Assembly: GCF_030283145.1 (NCBI RefSeq)
Contig: NZ_JASNWE010000001.1
Coordinates: forward strand, 1,239,751 to 1,303,750
DNA length: 64,000 nt
DNA from: Actinomadura xylanilytica
GTDB taxonomy: Bacteria; Actinomycetota; Actinomycetes; Streptosporangiales; Streptosporangiaceae
Direction of reading: 5' to 3'
Part shown: positions 54,724-63,481 of the stretch, one piece after another
How positions within the stretch are numbered: the stretch's first letter is position 1
Layout: each line of letters starts with the position of its first letter
The notes under the pieces: model-generated
Database searches by the model: none
The model's input: only the letters and a program-made list of their open reading frames with translations
What the model was told of the DNA's origin: nothing
Position numbers and translations under genes: made by a program

Positions 54724-55885
54724 CGGCCCGCCCCAGCCCGGCCAGATCCGGATCCAGGCTCGCGACGATCAGCCGCGCCGCCGCCAGCCCCTCCCCTTCG
54801 AGCAGCCCCGGAAGAACGGCGAGCGGCCCGGCGGCGCCGGACTCCCCGCCAAGCTCGAGCCGGTCGGAAGCGGGCTCGTCCAGGCGCGGCAGGCCGGCGG
54901 CGATCTCGGACAGCCATCCGTCCAGGCGGACCGCGACGTCCCCGCCGTGACGGGCGGCGAGGCCGTGCCGTTCGGCGGCCTCGGGTGCGATCCGGCCGAT
55001 CCCGCCGGTCATCCAGCGCAGCGTCCGCGACCGTCCGACCCGGCGGGCGAACACGGCGAACCGCGGACCGAGGACGTCCCCGGACGCTCCGTCCAGCACC
55101 CCGTCGCGCAGCAGCGCGGCACGGCTCGCCGCGCCGTCCCATCCCGCGACGTACAGCAGCCGTCCCGCGCTGTCGAGACGCCCCGCGACGCGCCGCCGGA
55201 CGCCCGCGCCGTCCCAGTACGGGGCGTCGCCCGTGGTGTCGACGGCCGTCACCTCGGCGAGCTGCACCACGTCCCCCTGAAGCGCGGTGTCGATCCGCAG
55301 CCCGGCGGGCCAGGCACGCAGCACCGGCCCGAACGGGACGTGCAGCACGTCGAGCCGCAGCCCGTCGCGGTCGTCCTCCTGCTCCGCCATGGCCAGCCCG
55401 CCCGGCCGCATCATCATGTGGTGCTCGTGCCCGCCGTGCCCCCTGTCATGGCCGGTCCCATGGTCCATGTCGTGGTCCATCGCGGACGTGTCGCCGCCGT
55501 CGTCCGGCGCGGCCGGGTTCCACGGTCCAGCGGTGATCCGGGCCTGCGCGTCCGCGTGCTGGGCGGCGACATCGGCGAGTTCCGCGACCGCCGCGTCCAG
55601 GACGCGGCGGGCCTCCGCCGCGGACGCCTCCGCCGGGAGCCGCACGCGCGCACGCGGGCCGGGCGCGTCCCGCCACACCGTCTCGATCGCCTCGGCCAGC
55701 GCGGCTCCCGGGTCCCCGCAGACCACCAGCAGCCCGGTCTCCGCCGGGGACCCGGCCTCCCGCCAGCCGCGCCGCCGCACCTCGGCCTCCGCGATGAGCC
55801 GTGCCCGCGTCCCCCCGGCGGACGCCACCACGAACGGCCTCGGCCGGGCGGTCCCGAAGCGGACGAGACGTTCCCTCAGGCCCAC
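54716..55885 (-). CDS. His/Met-rich relic of NuoB and NuoD in a membrane-arm nuo operon
   Basis: The 389-residue protein lies where nuoB, C and D normally stand. Residues about 1-115 resemble the NuoB fold (LIAEAEVRRRGWREAG, then GLLVVCGDPGAALAEAIETVW), but the only cysteine is Cys56, so no N2 cluster can form. Residues 136-159 are a cluster of His, Asp and Met. Residues about 175-330 recall NuoD (RLDVLHVPFGPVLRAWPAGL ... LQGDVVQLAEV ... RRVGRSRTLRW) without the quinone-site His-Gly-x-x-R. GTG 55885 overlaps the nuoA stop. A structural linker or metal sensor are alternatives; no direct homology search was done. Confidence 0.6.
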   Translation of the reverse strand: MGLRERLVRFGTARPRPFVVASAGGTRARLIAEAEVRRRGWREAGSPAETGLLVVCGDPGAALAEAIETVWRDAPGPRARVRLPAEASAAEARRVLDAAVAELADVAAQHADAQARITAGPWNPAAPDDGGDTSAMDHDMDHGTGHDRGHGGHEHHMMMRPGGLAMAEQEDDRDGLRLDVLHVPFGPVLRAWPAGLRIDTALQGDVVQLAEVTAVDTTGDAPYWDGAGVRRRVAGRLDSAGRLLYVAGWDGAASRAALLRDGVLDGASGDVLGPRFAVFARRVGRSRTLRWMTGGIGRIAPEAAERHGLAARHGGDVAVRLDGWLSEIAAGLPRLDEPASDRLELGGESGAAGPLAVLPGLLEGEGLAAARLIVASLDPDLAGLGRADG

Positions 55886-56223
55886 CGGAACACGCCCTCC
55901 CGCCAGGCGTACAGGACGCCCACGAGAAGCAGCGCGAGGAACAGGAACATCTCGACGACGGCTTTCGCGCCCACGGACGCGACGACGAGGGCCCACGGAA
56001 ACATGAAGACCATCTCCATGTCGAAGGCCAGGAAGACCAGGGTGACCGCGTACCAGCGCACGTGATAGCGGGACATGGCGTGCTCCTGGGGCCGCGCGCC
56101 CGACAGGAACGGGCCCGCGCCGACCGTGCCCGGCGGCGCCAGCAGGAACGTACCGGCGTGGACGGCGGCGGCCACCGCCCCCACCAGGCCCGCGAGCGAG
56201 AGGATCGCGACGTACGGCTGCAT
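55876..56223 (-). CDS. nuoA: NuoA-type membrane subunit
   Basis: The 115-residue protein has three helices and the NuoA core SRYHVRWYAVTLVFLAFDMEMVFMFPWAL, with the conserved Asp/Glu pair of the NuoA-NuoJ interface. It is the first gene of an eight-gene operon. About 260 bp separate it from the divergent gene at 56485 and contain both promoters. Confidence 0.92.
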   Translation of the reverse strand: MQPYVAILSLAGLVGAVAAAVHAGTFLLAPPGTVGAGPFLSGARPQEHAMSRYHVRWYAVTLVFLAFDMEMVFMFPWALVVASVGAKAVVEMFLFLALLLVGVLYAWREGVFRWA

Positions 56224-56484
56224 CGCCGCCCCCTCCCGAGAAGATCGTCCTTCGGACGGTGTCACCTGATCTCGTGTCCCGGAAACCTCCCGGGGGTACG
56301 GGACATCGTCGGCGCGCACGGCGCCCGGCCGCGATCCGGGCTCCTCCTGACCACTTTCTCCGCGGCGGTCAGCCGACCGTTTTCGCCCAACGCTCGGCAT
56401 ATCCGCCGGTTTTGAGAATGGATCTCCCTTCTGTCAGCCGAATTTCGTACACTTCCCCTTTGTGCTGTCACAAAGGGGGCGAAC

Positions 56485-59094
56485 GTGAGCACGTCCGACC
56501 GGCACGAGGGCCAGGACGCGTCCGCCCGCCCCGTCCGGGCGCGCTACGACGACACCAGCGACGACAAGCTGGTCGCAAGCTGGCGAAATGAACCCGCGCG
56601 GGCTCGGCCACAGCCACAGGCACCGCCGCCTCCGGCTCCGCCCCCTTCACCTCCCGCGCCACCGGCGCCCCCTCCCCTACCTCCAGCGGCCCCCGCACCC
56701 AGGCCACCGGCCCCCGTGACAGCACCGACGCCATGGCCACCGGCACGAACACCGCCCCCTCCGGCTCAAGCGGGCCCGACTCAAGCGCGTCCGCCCCAGG
56801 CACCACGCCCTCCACAAGCGCAAACACAACCCCCGCCCCCACCGGCTGCACAACGCACGCAGGGGCGTCCCCCCGCGGCGCGCGGCGGGCAGTTCCGGAG
56901 GCCGCACGCGACGCCGACGCCCCCGGGGACCGGCCCGCAGCGGGTCTTCCGGCCGGGGATGCGGTCCGGCGTGGCGGTCGCGGCACTGCTCGCCATGGCG
57001 GTCGGCGGCGGCGTCTACCTGGTCCGCGACGGCGGTTCCGGCGGCGGCACCGCGGTCGCGCCCACCGCGGGGGCCCGGCGGGCCGAGCAGATCTTCTCGG
57101 TGCCGCCCGCGCTGTACGACGGCCACGAGCAGGACATCAGCGGTGTGGCGGTGCGCGGCGGCGTCGCCGTGACCGTCGGCAGCGAGACCGTCGACCGGAC
57201 GCGCGGGCAGTTCCTGGTGTCGACCGACGGGGGCCGCCAGTGGGGGGCCGCCGAGGTCAGGGCCGAGAACGGCGCGGACGCGTCCGGCGACGTCCCCCGG
57301 GTGGTCGCGGCGGGCGGGAGGTCCTGGGCGGCGCTCGGCGGCGGCCCGTCCGGCATGGCCGCGTGGACCAGCACGGACGGCCGCACGTGGACGCACCATG
57401 CCGGCGACAAGGCCGTGTTCAACGACGGCGACAAGGTCGCGTCCCTGGCCGCGACCTCCTCCGGCTTCGCCGCCGTGGGCGCGGCCAAGGAGGGGCAGCC
57501 GCTGCTGTGGACCTCCACCGACGGGGTCGCCTGGCAGCGGGCCGCGCTGTCCCTGCCGGACGCCAAGGGCGCGCGGCCCGTCCAGCTCGCCGCGAGCGGC
57601 GGCGCTCTCGTCGTGCAGGGCGACGGCGAGCACGAGCTGTGGCGGTCCGCCGACGCCGGACGCACCTGGAGCCTCGTCGAGATCCCGCAGAGCGACGGAT
57701 CGTACGGCCGGGTCGTCGCCCTGACCGCGGGTCCCGGCGGCTTCTACGCCGCCCGTGAGGGCCACCGCACCGGCGGCGGGTCCAAGGGGTCCGACAAGCG
57801 CGGCCTCGCGGTGTTCTTCCGGTCCGCCGACGGGGTGAGCTGGTCGCGTTCGAGCACGACCGACCGCCGCACCTACAAGCGGCTCGCCGCGCTCGGCGGC
57901 TCCGACGCCGGGATCGCCGCGCTCCTCCCGCTGACCGACGGGCGGGTCGCGGTGCAGCGCAGCGACGACGGCGTCACCTGGCAGAACGTGGAGCGGCTGC
58001 CCACCGACGGCGGACGGGACGCGGCCGGCACGGCGGCGCTGCCCAAGGGCGTACTGGTCGCCGGACGCCAGGACACCGGCGCCTACCTGACCGCGCCCGG
58101 CGCCCGGCGCGGCGACATCGACCTGCTCGGCGTCCCCGGCGCCGTCACGCCCGACCGCACGCTGACCCGGCTCGCCTCCGCGGGCGGGACGACCCTGGCC
58201 GTCGGCAGCGGCGGCGGCGACGCGGCCGTGTGGACCACCAGGGACGGCGCCGCCTGGACCCGCGCCGGCGGATCCGGCCTCACCGGTCCGGGCCTCCAGC
58301 GGCTGGCCGCCGCCGCATACGGCCCGAGCGGCTGGATCGCGGCGGGACGCGGCGCCGAACACGGCCCGCCGATCCTGCTCACGTCCGCCGACGGCACCGC
58401 GTGGAAGCCCGCGACGCTGCCCGTCCCCGGCGACGGCGAGCTGTCGGGCGCCGCGTACGGCCCGCAGGGCTACGTGGCCGTCGGGTCCGCGGGCGGGTCC
58501 GCCACCGCCTGGCACTCGGCCGATCTCAGGCGCTGGACCGCCGCCGGAGGCGGCGACCTCAAGGACGCGCGCATGCTCGACATCGCCGCGGTCTCCAGCG
58601 GCTACGTGGCGGTCGGCGGGCACAAGGACGGCAGGCTCGCCGCCTGGACCTCGCCCGACGGCAAGGAGTGGACCGCGACCGGCGGCCCCGCGCTCCCCGC
58701 GGGCGTCACCTCGGCCGCCTTCACCCACGTCGCCGCGCGCGGCGACACGGTCGTGGCGCTCGGCGAGGGGAACGGCCAGGGCTTCGCCGCCACGTCCACC
58801 GACGGCGGCAGGACCTGGCGGGCGCAGGCGCTCCAGGCCGCCGCCGTCACGTCCGTGCTCGCCGGCCCGCGCGGCTTCGTGATCGCGGGCGAACCGTCCG
58901 GGCAGGGCCGCACGGACGTCGCGCTGTGGGCCTCCCCCGACGGGGCCTCATGGCGGGCGATCCGCCCGCACGGCAAGGGCCTCGACGGCGACGGCGCGCA
59001 GCGGCTCACCGGGCTCACCGCGGTGGGCGGCGACCTGCTGGCGGTCGGCACCGACGGCACCGCCCCGACCCTCTGGCGCACGCCCCTTCCCTAG
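56485..59094 (+). CDS. Proline-rich single-pass membrane protein with BNR/sialidase-like beta-propeller repeats
   Basis: The 869-residue protein starts with about 150 residues of extreme Pro/Ala repeats (cytosolic and disordered). One transmembrane helix follows (SGVAVAALLAMAVGGGVYLV, about 160-180), then about 690 extracellular residues. The outer part contains many blades with the pattern S-x-D-G-x-x-W (FLVSTDGGRQW, AWTSTDGRTWTHH, LWTSTDGVAWQRA, HSADLRRWTAAG, ATSTDGGRTWRAQ), the Asp-box motif of BNR/sialidase propellers; catalytic sialidase residues are not evident. GTG 56485 follows GGGGGC. Function is unknown; adhesion or ligand sensing at the surface is possible. Confidence 0.8.
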   Translation: MSTSDRHEGQDASARPVRARYDDTSDDKLVASWRNEPARARPQPQAPPPPAPPPSPPAPPAPPPLPPAAPAPRPPAPVTAPTPWPPARTPPPPAQAGPTQARPPQAPRPPQAQTQPPPPPAAQRTQGRPPAARGGQFRRPHATPTPPGTGPQRVFRPGMRSGVAVAALLAMAVGGGVYLVRDGGSGGGTAVAPTAGARRAEQIFSVPPALYDGHEQDISGVAVRGGVAVTVGSETVDRTRGQFLVSTDGGRQWGAAEVRAENGADASGDVPRVVAAGGRSWAALGGGPSGMAAWTSTDGRTWTHHAGDKAVFNDGDKVASLAATSSGFAAVGAAKEGQPLLWTSTDGVAWQRAALSLPDAKGARPVQLAASGGALVVQGDGEHELWRSADAGRTWSLVEIPQSDGSYGRVVALTAGPGGFYAAREGHRTGGGSKGSDKRGLAVFFRSADGVSWSRSSTTDRRTYKRLAALGGSDAGIAALLPLTDGRVAVQRSDDGVTWQNVERLPTDGGRDAAGTAALPKGVLVAGRQDTGAYLTAPGARRGDIDLLGVPGAVTPDRTLTRLASAGGTTLAVGSGGGDAAVWTTRDGAAWTRAGGSGLTGPGLQRLAAAAYGPSGWIAAGRGAEHGPPILLTSADGTAWKPATLPVPGDGELSGAAYGPQGYVAVGSAGGSATAWHSADLRRWTAAGGGDLKDARMLDIAAVSSGYVAVGGHKDGRLAAWTSPDGKEWTATGGPALPAGVTSAAFTHVAARGDTVVALGEGNGQGFAATSTDGGRTWRAQALQAAAVTSVLAGPRGFVIAGEPSGQGRTDVALWASPDGASWRAIRPHGKGLDGDGAQRLTGLTAVGGDLLAVGTDGTAPTLWRTPLP

Positions 59095-59228
59095 CCGGAC
59101 AGCAGATTCCCTGATCGGACACCAGATCACCAACCTTCGTCCGCGCCCGCCGTGTCGGAACCACCTGACCGCCGGCCGCTGATTACATCGGGTCACTGAT
59201 CGCGGGTCATCATCGGGGGAGTGGCACT

Positions 59229-60305
59229 GTGACGGTTCGCCAGGCTCGCCATGCCCTGCTGCGGCGGGCGCTCGCCGGGGCGCCGCTGACCGGGGCCCTG
59301 CTCCTCGCGCCCCCGGCCGCCTGGGCCGAGACCGTCCCGGACGCGGCGGGGACCGCGACGCCGGCGGCCACCGCGCGTCTCGGCCACGGCTCCGGACCGG
59401 GCACGGTGACGCCGCCGTCCCGCCGGGAACCGCTGTGCGGGCCCCTCCACTCGAAACCGGCCTCGAAACCGGCCGCGGCGCCCCCTCCCCCGGACATGGC
59501 GGAAGAGGGCGGCCGGGTCCGCGGCGCGCTGCCCACGGTGATCGCCGTCGCCCTGCTCGTCGCGGCGTTCGTGCTGCATCAGCGGCTGAGCGGGACGTCG
59601 TCCTCGCGCCCGCACGCGTCCTCGCGACGATGGCCGTTCTCCTCCCGGTGGCGGCGCCCGGAGCGCCCGCCCCTTCCCCCCGACCCCGAGCCGCGCCCGC
59701 GCCCGCGGCCCGCCGACGCCGCCGAGGACCGCTCCCCCTCCGCCGCCGACGTGCTGTCCGACCTCGCGCACCCGGCCGGGCTCGCGGTCGCCGGGCCCGG
59801 CGCGGACGGCTTCGTCCGCGCCGTCCTGGTCGAGCTGCTGACCCGCGAGTCCCCGCACACCAGGGTCGTCATCTCCCGGCGCGAGCTGAACCGGCTGTTC
59901 GGGGGCGAGCTCGACGAGGCCGTCCGGCAGTCGCTGGAGTCCCGGCTGCACGTCTGCGGCCTCCTGGCGGAGGCCGTCGAGCATCTGGAGCTGGAGATGC
60001 TGATGACCGAGGCCGAACTGGCCAACCCCGACCTCAGCCCCACCGGCGGGCACCGGCCGCCCGCCACGTACTGGATCTGCACCCCCGGCGAGGACGACGA
60101 GACGATCCTCTCGCTCGTCCGGCGCGGGCCCGCCCACCGCCTCGTCGCGCTGATGCTCGGGCCCTGGCCGCACGGCCGGACCTGCACCGCGGGCCCGTCC
60201 GGCACGCTCGCCGAGACCGGCGGGACCGTCCCCACGCTGCCCCGCGCGGAGGCGCTCGCCCGCCTGCACTGGCACGCCGCCGTCGACCGCGACGACGGGT
60301 TCTGA
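59229..60305 (+). CDS. Membrane protein with the C-terminal domain seen in SARP/LysM-type regulators
   Basis: The 358-residue protein has a signal-like first helix (ALAGAPLTGALLLAPPAAWA), a disordered linker, a transmembrane helix (LPTVIAVALLVAAFVLHQRL) and an Arg-rich basic loop. The C-terminal domain of about 170 residues reads GLAVAGPGADGFVRAVLVELL ... ARVVISRRELNRLF-like ... RLVALMLGPWPHGRTC. A similar domain occurs between the membrane part and the BTAD regulator domain in actinobacterial LysM/SARP proteins (from memory). No DNA-binding domain is present here. GTG 59229 has GGGGGAG upstream. Confidence 0.65.
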   Translation: MTVRQARHALLRRALAGAPLTGALLLAPPAAWAETVPDAAGTATPAATARLGHGSGPGTVTPPSRREPLCGPLHSKPASKPAAAPPPPDMAEEGGRVRGALPTVIAVALLVAAFVLHQRLSGTSSSRPHASSRRWPFSSRWRRPERPPLPPDPEPRPRPRPADAAEDRSPSAADVLSDLAHPAGLAVAGPGADGFVRAVLVELLTRESPHTRVVISRRELNRLFGGELDEAVRQSLESRLHVCGLLAEAVEHLELEMLMTEAELANPDLSPTGGHRPPATYWICTPGEDDETILSLVRRGPAHRLVALMLGPWPHGRTCTAGPSGTLAETGGTVPTLPRAEALARLHWHAAVDRDDGF

Positions 60306-60330
60306 CCCGCCGCCGGCCCGACGGCGAGTT

Positions 60331-60373
60331 GCAAAGAGTCTTTGCCAAGGCTACTTGCAAACGCTCTTTGTAA
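60331..60373. promoter_or_regulatory. Tandem ArsR-type operators upstream of the ArsR/MMPL pair
   Basis: GCAAAGAGTCTTTGC (60331-60345) is a perfect 7-1-7 palindrome, and TTGCAAACGCTCTTTGTAA (60355-60373) is a second near-copy 26 bp further on. Both precede the arsR start by less than 60 bp. The spacing fits cooperative binding of two dimers on one face of the helix. Confidence 0.8.
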
Positions 60374-60389
60374 GATCTAGTCTCGACCC

Positions 60390-61016
60390 ATGACCGAACG
60401 ACCGCCACCTCAGGAGATGACCGATCCGCAGCAGGTGCGGCTGCTCGCCCACCCGCTCCGGCAGCGCATCGCCGAGATCATGCGCAAGGGGCCGGTCTCC
60501 TCGACCTCGCTCGCCCGCGCCCTCGGCGAGAGCACCGGCGCGACCAGCTACCACCTGCGCCAGCTCGCCAAGCACGGCTTCGTCGAGGAGGTGCCCGAAC
60601 TGGGGCAGGGCCGCGAGCGCTGGTGGCGGGCGGTGCCGGGCGACCGGCGCGTCCCGCCCCACAGCGCCCAGTCCGCCGAGATGCGGGAGGCCGTCGACAA
60701 GGTCGCCCGGCTGGAGTTCGCGAGCGAGATGGAGATGCTCGACCGGTTCCAGCGCGCACGCGGCGGGATGGGCGAGCTCGGCGAGGCGCTGCTGTTCTCG
60801 TTCGCGACGGTCAGCCTCACGCCCGAGCAGGTCCGCCCGTTCTTCGAGGACTACATCGCGCTGCTCTACCGGTACAAGGCCCGCGACGAAGACCCGCCGC
60901 CGGACGCCCGCACGTTCCACGTGCGGTTCCGTGCGTTCCCCGAAGTCAGCGACGCCGAACTCGAAGCGGGCGGGACCGGGCCGGGCCCGCCCGGGAAGGA
61001 GCCGGGCCGGACGTGA
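60390..61016 (+). CDS. ArsR/HTH_20-family transcriptional regulator
   Basis: The 208-residue protein has an N-terminal winged helix (LLAHPLRQRIAEIMRKGPVS, SLARALGESTGATSYHLRQLAKHGF) without metal-binding cysteines, and an effector domain of about 110 residues. It is directly upstream of an MMPL exporter and downstream of two palindromes, so it most likely represses both itself and the exporter. The inducer may be an exported hydrophobic compound. Confidence 0.88.
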   Translation: MTERPPPQEMTDPQQVRLLAHPLRQRIAEIMRKGPVSSTSLARALGESTGATSYHLRQLAKHGFVEEVPELGQGRERWWRAVPGDRRVPPHSAQSAEMREAVDKVARLEFASEMEMLDRFQRARGGMGELGEALLFSFATVSLTPEQVRPFFEDYIALLYRYKARDEDPPPDARTFHVRFRAFPEVSDAELEAGGTGPGPPGKEPGRT

Positions 61017-61020
61017 GAAG

Positions 61021-61056
61021 GCCCGGGTCGTCGAGTGGCCGCTCGACGACCCGGGC
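61021..61056 (+). terminator. Very strong hairpin between arsR and the MMPL gene
   Basis: GCCCGGGTCGTCGAG (61021-61035) pairs perfectly with CTCGACGACCCGGGC (61042-61056). A 15-bp perfect stem 4 bp after the arsR stop may be a partial terminator or processing site that sets the regulator-to-pump ratio. No T-run follows. A second small hairpin (CACGCC-GAA-GGCGTG) lies at 61077-61091. Confidence 0.65.
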
Positions 61057-61132
61057 GCGAGGAAGCCCGCATCACCACGCCGAAGGCGTGTTCCAACGTG
61101 TACGAACCTCCCCCCGGAAAGGAGAGCACCTC

Positions 61133-63256
61133 GTGCTGCTCTCACGCAAACTCCCCGGCAGGCTGCCGGGCCTCCCGTCCGGACGGCGGGCGAAATGGGC
61201 GGTCCTGCTGCTCTGGGTCGCGCTCGTCGCCATCGCCGTCCCCTACGCCGGGAAGCTCTCCGACGTCGTGCAGAGCAAGTCGGCGTCCGAACTCCCCCGC
61301 GGCGCGGACTCCACCCGGGTCGAGGAGCTGAACCCCCGCTTCCGCGGCGGGGAACTCGCCCCCGGCATCGTCGTCTACGCCCGCGCAGGCGGCCTCACCG
61401 CCGCCGACAGGGCGAAGGCCGAGACGGACCGCCGCGCCCTCTCCCCCATCGCCGCCGGACGGATCGGGACCGCCGCCCCGTCCAAGGACGGCGAGGCGCT
61501 GCTCCTCACCGTCCCGCTCGCCGACGACGGCGCGCTCACCAGCCACGCCGAGAAGGTCCGCGACCAGGCGGACCTGAACACGCCGCCCGGCCTCCGCACC
61601 GAGCTGACCGGCCCCGCCGGGAACGCCCTCGACATGGGCGACGCCTACGGCAAGGTCGACTCGACGCTGCTGATCATCACCGCGCTGCTGGTCATGCTGG
61701 TGCTGCTGGTGACCTACCGCAGCCCCCTGCTGTGGCTGCTGCCGCTGCTCAGCGCGGCGGTCTCGCTCCAGGTGACCAGCGCGGTGGTGTACCTGCTGGG
61801 CAAGCACGCCGGGCTGTACGTGGCCGACGGGATGTCGGCGATCCTGAACGCCCTGGTGTTCGGCGTCACCACCGACTACGCGCTGCTGCTGCTGGCCCGC
61901 TACCGCGAGGAGCTGCGCGGCCACGAGGACCGGCACGCGGCCATGCGCGCCGCGCTGCGCCGCGCCACCGCGCCGATCGTCGCGTCCGCGGCCACGGTGA
62001 GCCTCGGGCTGCTCTGCCTGCTCGCCGCGCGGATGGGGTTCAACTACGCGCTCGGCCCGATCGGCGCGATCGGCGTGCTCGGCGGCCTCGTGGTGGTGAT
62101 GAGCCTGCTCCCGGCGCTGCTGGTGATCCTCGGACGGTGGGTGTTCTGGCCCCGGATCCCCCGGTTCGGCGACCCGGCCCCCGCCCGCGCGGGCGTCTGG
62201 GAGCGGATCGGCCGCGCCATCGGCCCCCGCCCCCGCCTGGTCTGGATCGGCTGCCTGGCCGTCCTCGGCGCCCTCGCCGCCGGCGCCCTCGGCGTCCACA
62301 CCGGGCTGGACCGCGAGCACTTCCTCACCAGCACGCCGAGCTCGATGACCGGCCAGCGGCTCGCCGCCGCGCACTTCCCCGGCGACCGGAGCCGCCCCCT
62401 GCGGATCATCGCGGACGCGCCCGCCGGGCCCGCGCTCACCGCGGCCGTCGCCGCCGTGCCGGGCGTCGAACACGTCGGCCCGGCCGTCCCGTCCGCCGAC
62501 GGGCGCCTGGTCGGGACGGAGGCCGTGCTGGCCGATGCGTCCGACAGCCCCGCCGCCGAGCGCACGGTGCGCGAGGTCCGGTGGGCCCTCGCCGCGGTGC
62601 CCGGTGCGGTCGTCGGCGGCGGGGCCGCGAGCGAGCTGGACCTCGCCGCCGCCCAGGACCACGACCGCCGCGTGGTGATCCCGCTGGTGCTGGCCGTCGT
62701 GCTGCTCGTCCTGATGGTGCTGCTGCGGGCGCTGGTCGCGCCGCTGCTGGTGATGGCGACGGTGGTGGCCTCCTACTTCGCGGCCCTCGGCGGCGCCTGG
62801 CTGCTGTTCCGGCACGCGTTCGGGTTCCCGGCGCTGGACGTCCAGGTCGCGCTGATGGGCTTCCTGTTCATGGTGGCGCTCGGCGTCGACTACAACCTGT
62901 TCCTGGTCTCCCGCGTCCGCGAGGAGGCCGCCCGCGCCGGCCACCGCGCCGGGGTGCTGCGCGGGCTGGCCGTCACCGGCGGGGTGATCTCCAGCGCCGG
63001 GCTGGTGCTGGCGGCCACCTTCGGGGTGCTCGGCGTCATGCCGGTCACCTTCATGGTGCAGGTCGGGGTGCTGGTGTCGCTCGGCGTGCTGCTCGACACC
63101 TTCCTGGTCCGCTCGATCATGGTGCCCGCCCTGGCGCTGGACGCCGGCCGGCTCTTCTGGTGGCCCGGACGGCTCGCTCACACCCGCGACCGCACTCACG
63201 CCCAAGGCCAGGTCCTCACCCGCACCCGCACCCGCACCCGCACCCGCACCGGATAA
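61133..63256 (+). CDS. MMPL-family RND exporter
   Basis: The 707-residue protein is a 12-helix MMPL transporter with two repeats. Each repeat ends in the proton-relay helix GVTTDYALLLLARYREE and GVDYNLFLVSRVREE, and large extracellular loops (LNPRFRGGELAPGIVVYA; FLTSTPSSMTGQRLAAAHF) follow helix 1 and helix 7. Family members export lipids, siderophores or hydrophobic drugs. GTG 61133 has AGGAGA 8 nt upstream. The final residues are (RT)n from a hexanucleotide repeat. It is regulated by the adjacent ArsR. Confidence 0.92.
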   Translation: MLLSRKLPGRLPGLPSGRRAKWAVLLLWVALVAIAVPYAGKLSDVVQSKSASELPRGADSTRVEELNPRFRGGELAPGIVVYARAGGLTAADRAKAETDRRALSPIAAGRIGTAAPSKDGEALLLTVPLADDGALTSHAEKVRDQADLNTPPGLRTELTGPAGNALDMGDAYGKVDSTLLIITALLVMLVLLVTYRSPLLWLLPLLSAAVSLQVTSAVVYLLGKHAGLYVADGMSAILNALVFGVTTDYALLLLARYREELRGHEDRHAAMRAALRRATAPIVASAATVSLGLLCLLAARMGFNYALGPIGAIGVLGGLVVVMSLLPALLVILGRWVFWPRIPRFGDPAPARAGVWERIGRAIGPRPRLVWIGCLAVLGALAAGALGVHTGLDREHFLTSTPSSMTGQRLAAAHFPGDRSRPLRIIADAPAGPALTAAVAAVPGVEHVGPAVPSADGRLVGTEAVLADASDSPAAERTVREVRWALAAVPGAVVGGGAASELDLAAAQDHDRRVVIPLVLAVVLLVLMVLLRALVAPLLVMATVVASYFAALGGAWLLFRHAFGFPALDVQVALMGFLFMVALGVDYNLFLVSRVREEAARAGHRAGVLRGLAVTGGVISSAGLVLAATFGVLGVMPVTFMVQVGVLVSLGVLLDTFLVRSIMVPALALDAGRLFWWPGRLAHTRDRTHAQGQVLTRTRTRTRTRTG
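63221..63250. repeat. Five tandem CGCACC repeats at the end of the MMPL gene
   Basis: Five perfect copies of CGCACC encode alternating Arg-Thr at the MMPL C-terminus just before the stop. Copy-number change would lengthen or shorten the tail in steps of two residues without shifting the frame. Confidence 0.9.
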
Positions 63257-63260
63257 TGCG

Positions 63261-63296
63261 AAAGCCCTGATCATCAAGATGATGATCAGGGCTTTT
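63261..63296 (+). terminator. Rho-independent terminator of the MMPL gene
   Basis: AAAGCCCTGATCATC (63261-63275) pairs perfectly with GATGATCAGGGCTTT (63281-63295), followed by a T. It is 4 bp after the MMPL stop and also faces the end of the tRNA-Glu gene. Confidence 0.93.
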
Positions 63297-63299
63297 CCG

Positions 63300-63375
63300 T
63301 GGTACCCCCGAGCGGATTCGAACCGCCGTTACCGCCTTGAGAGGGCGGCGTCCTAGGCCACTAGACGACGGGGGC
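63300..63375 (-). tRNA. tRNA-Glu (CTC), with encoded CCA
   Basis: The minus-strand sequence folds as a 73-nt tRNA plus CCA: acceptor GCCCCCG/CGGGGGT (G1:U72), anticodon loop CTCTCAA (anticodon CTC), T-loop TTCGAAT and A73. The body is identical to the second copy at 63523-63595. Confidence 0.95.
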
Positions 63376-63481
63376 CAGGCTCACGTTCTCGGCCCTCGCG
63401 GTCTCCCGCTCGGGCGTGCCCCAGCTTAGCGGACGTTCCCGCGTTCATCGAACCGGATTCTCACCGGCGGACCGCCGTGAA

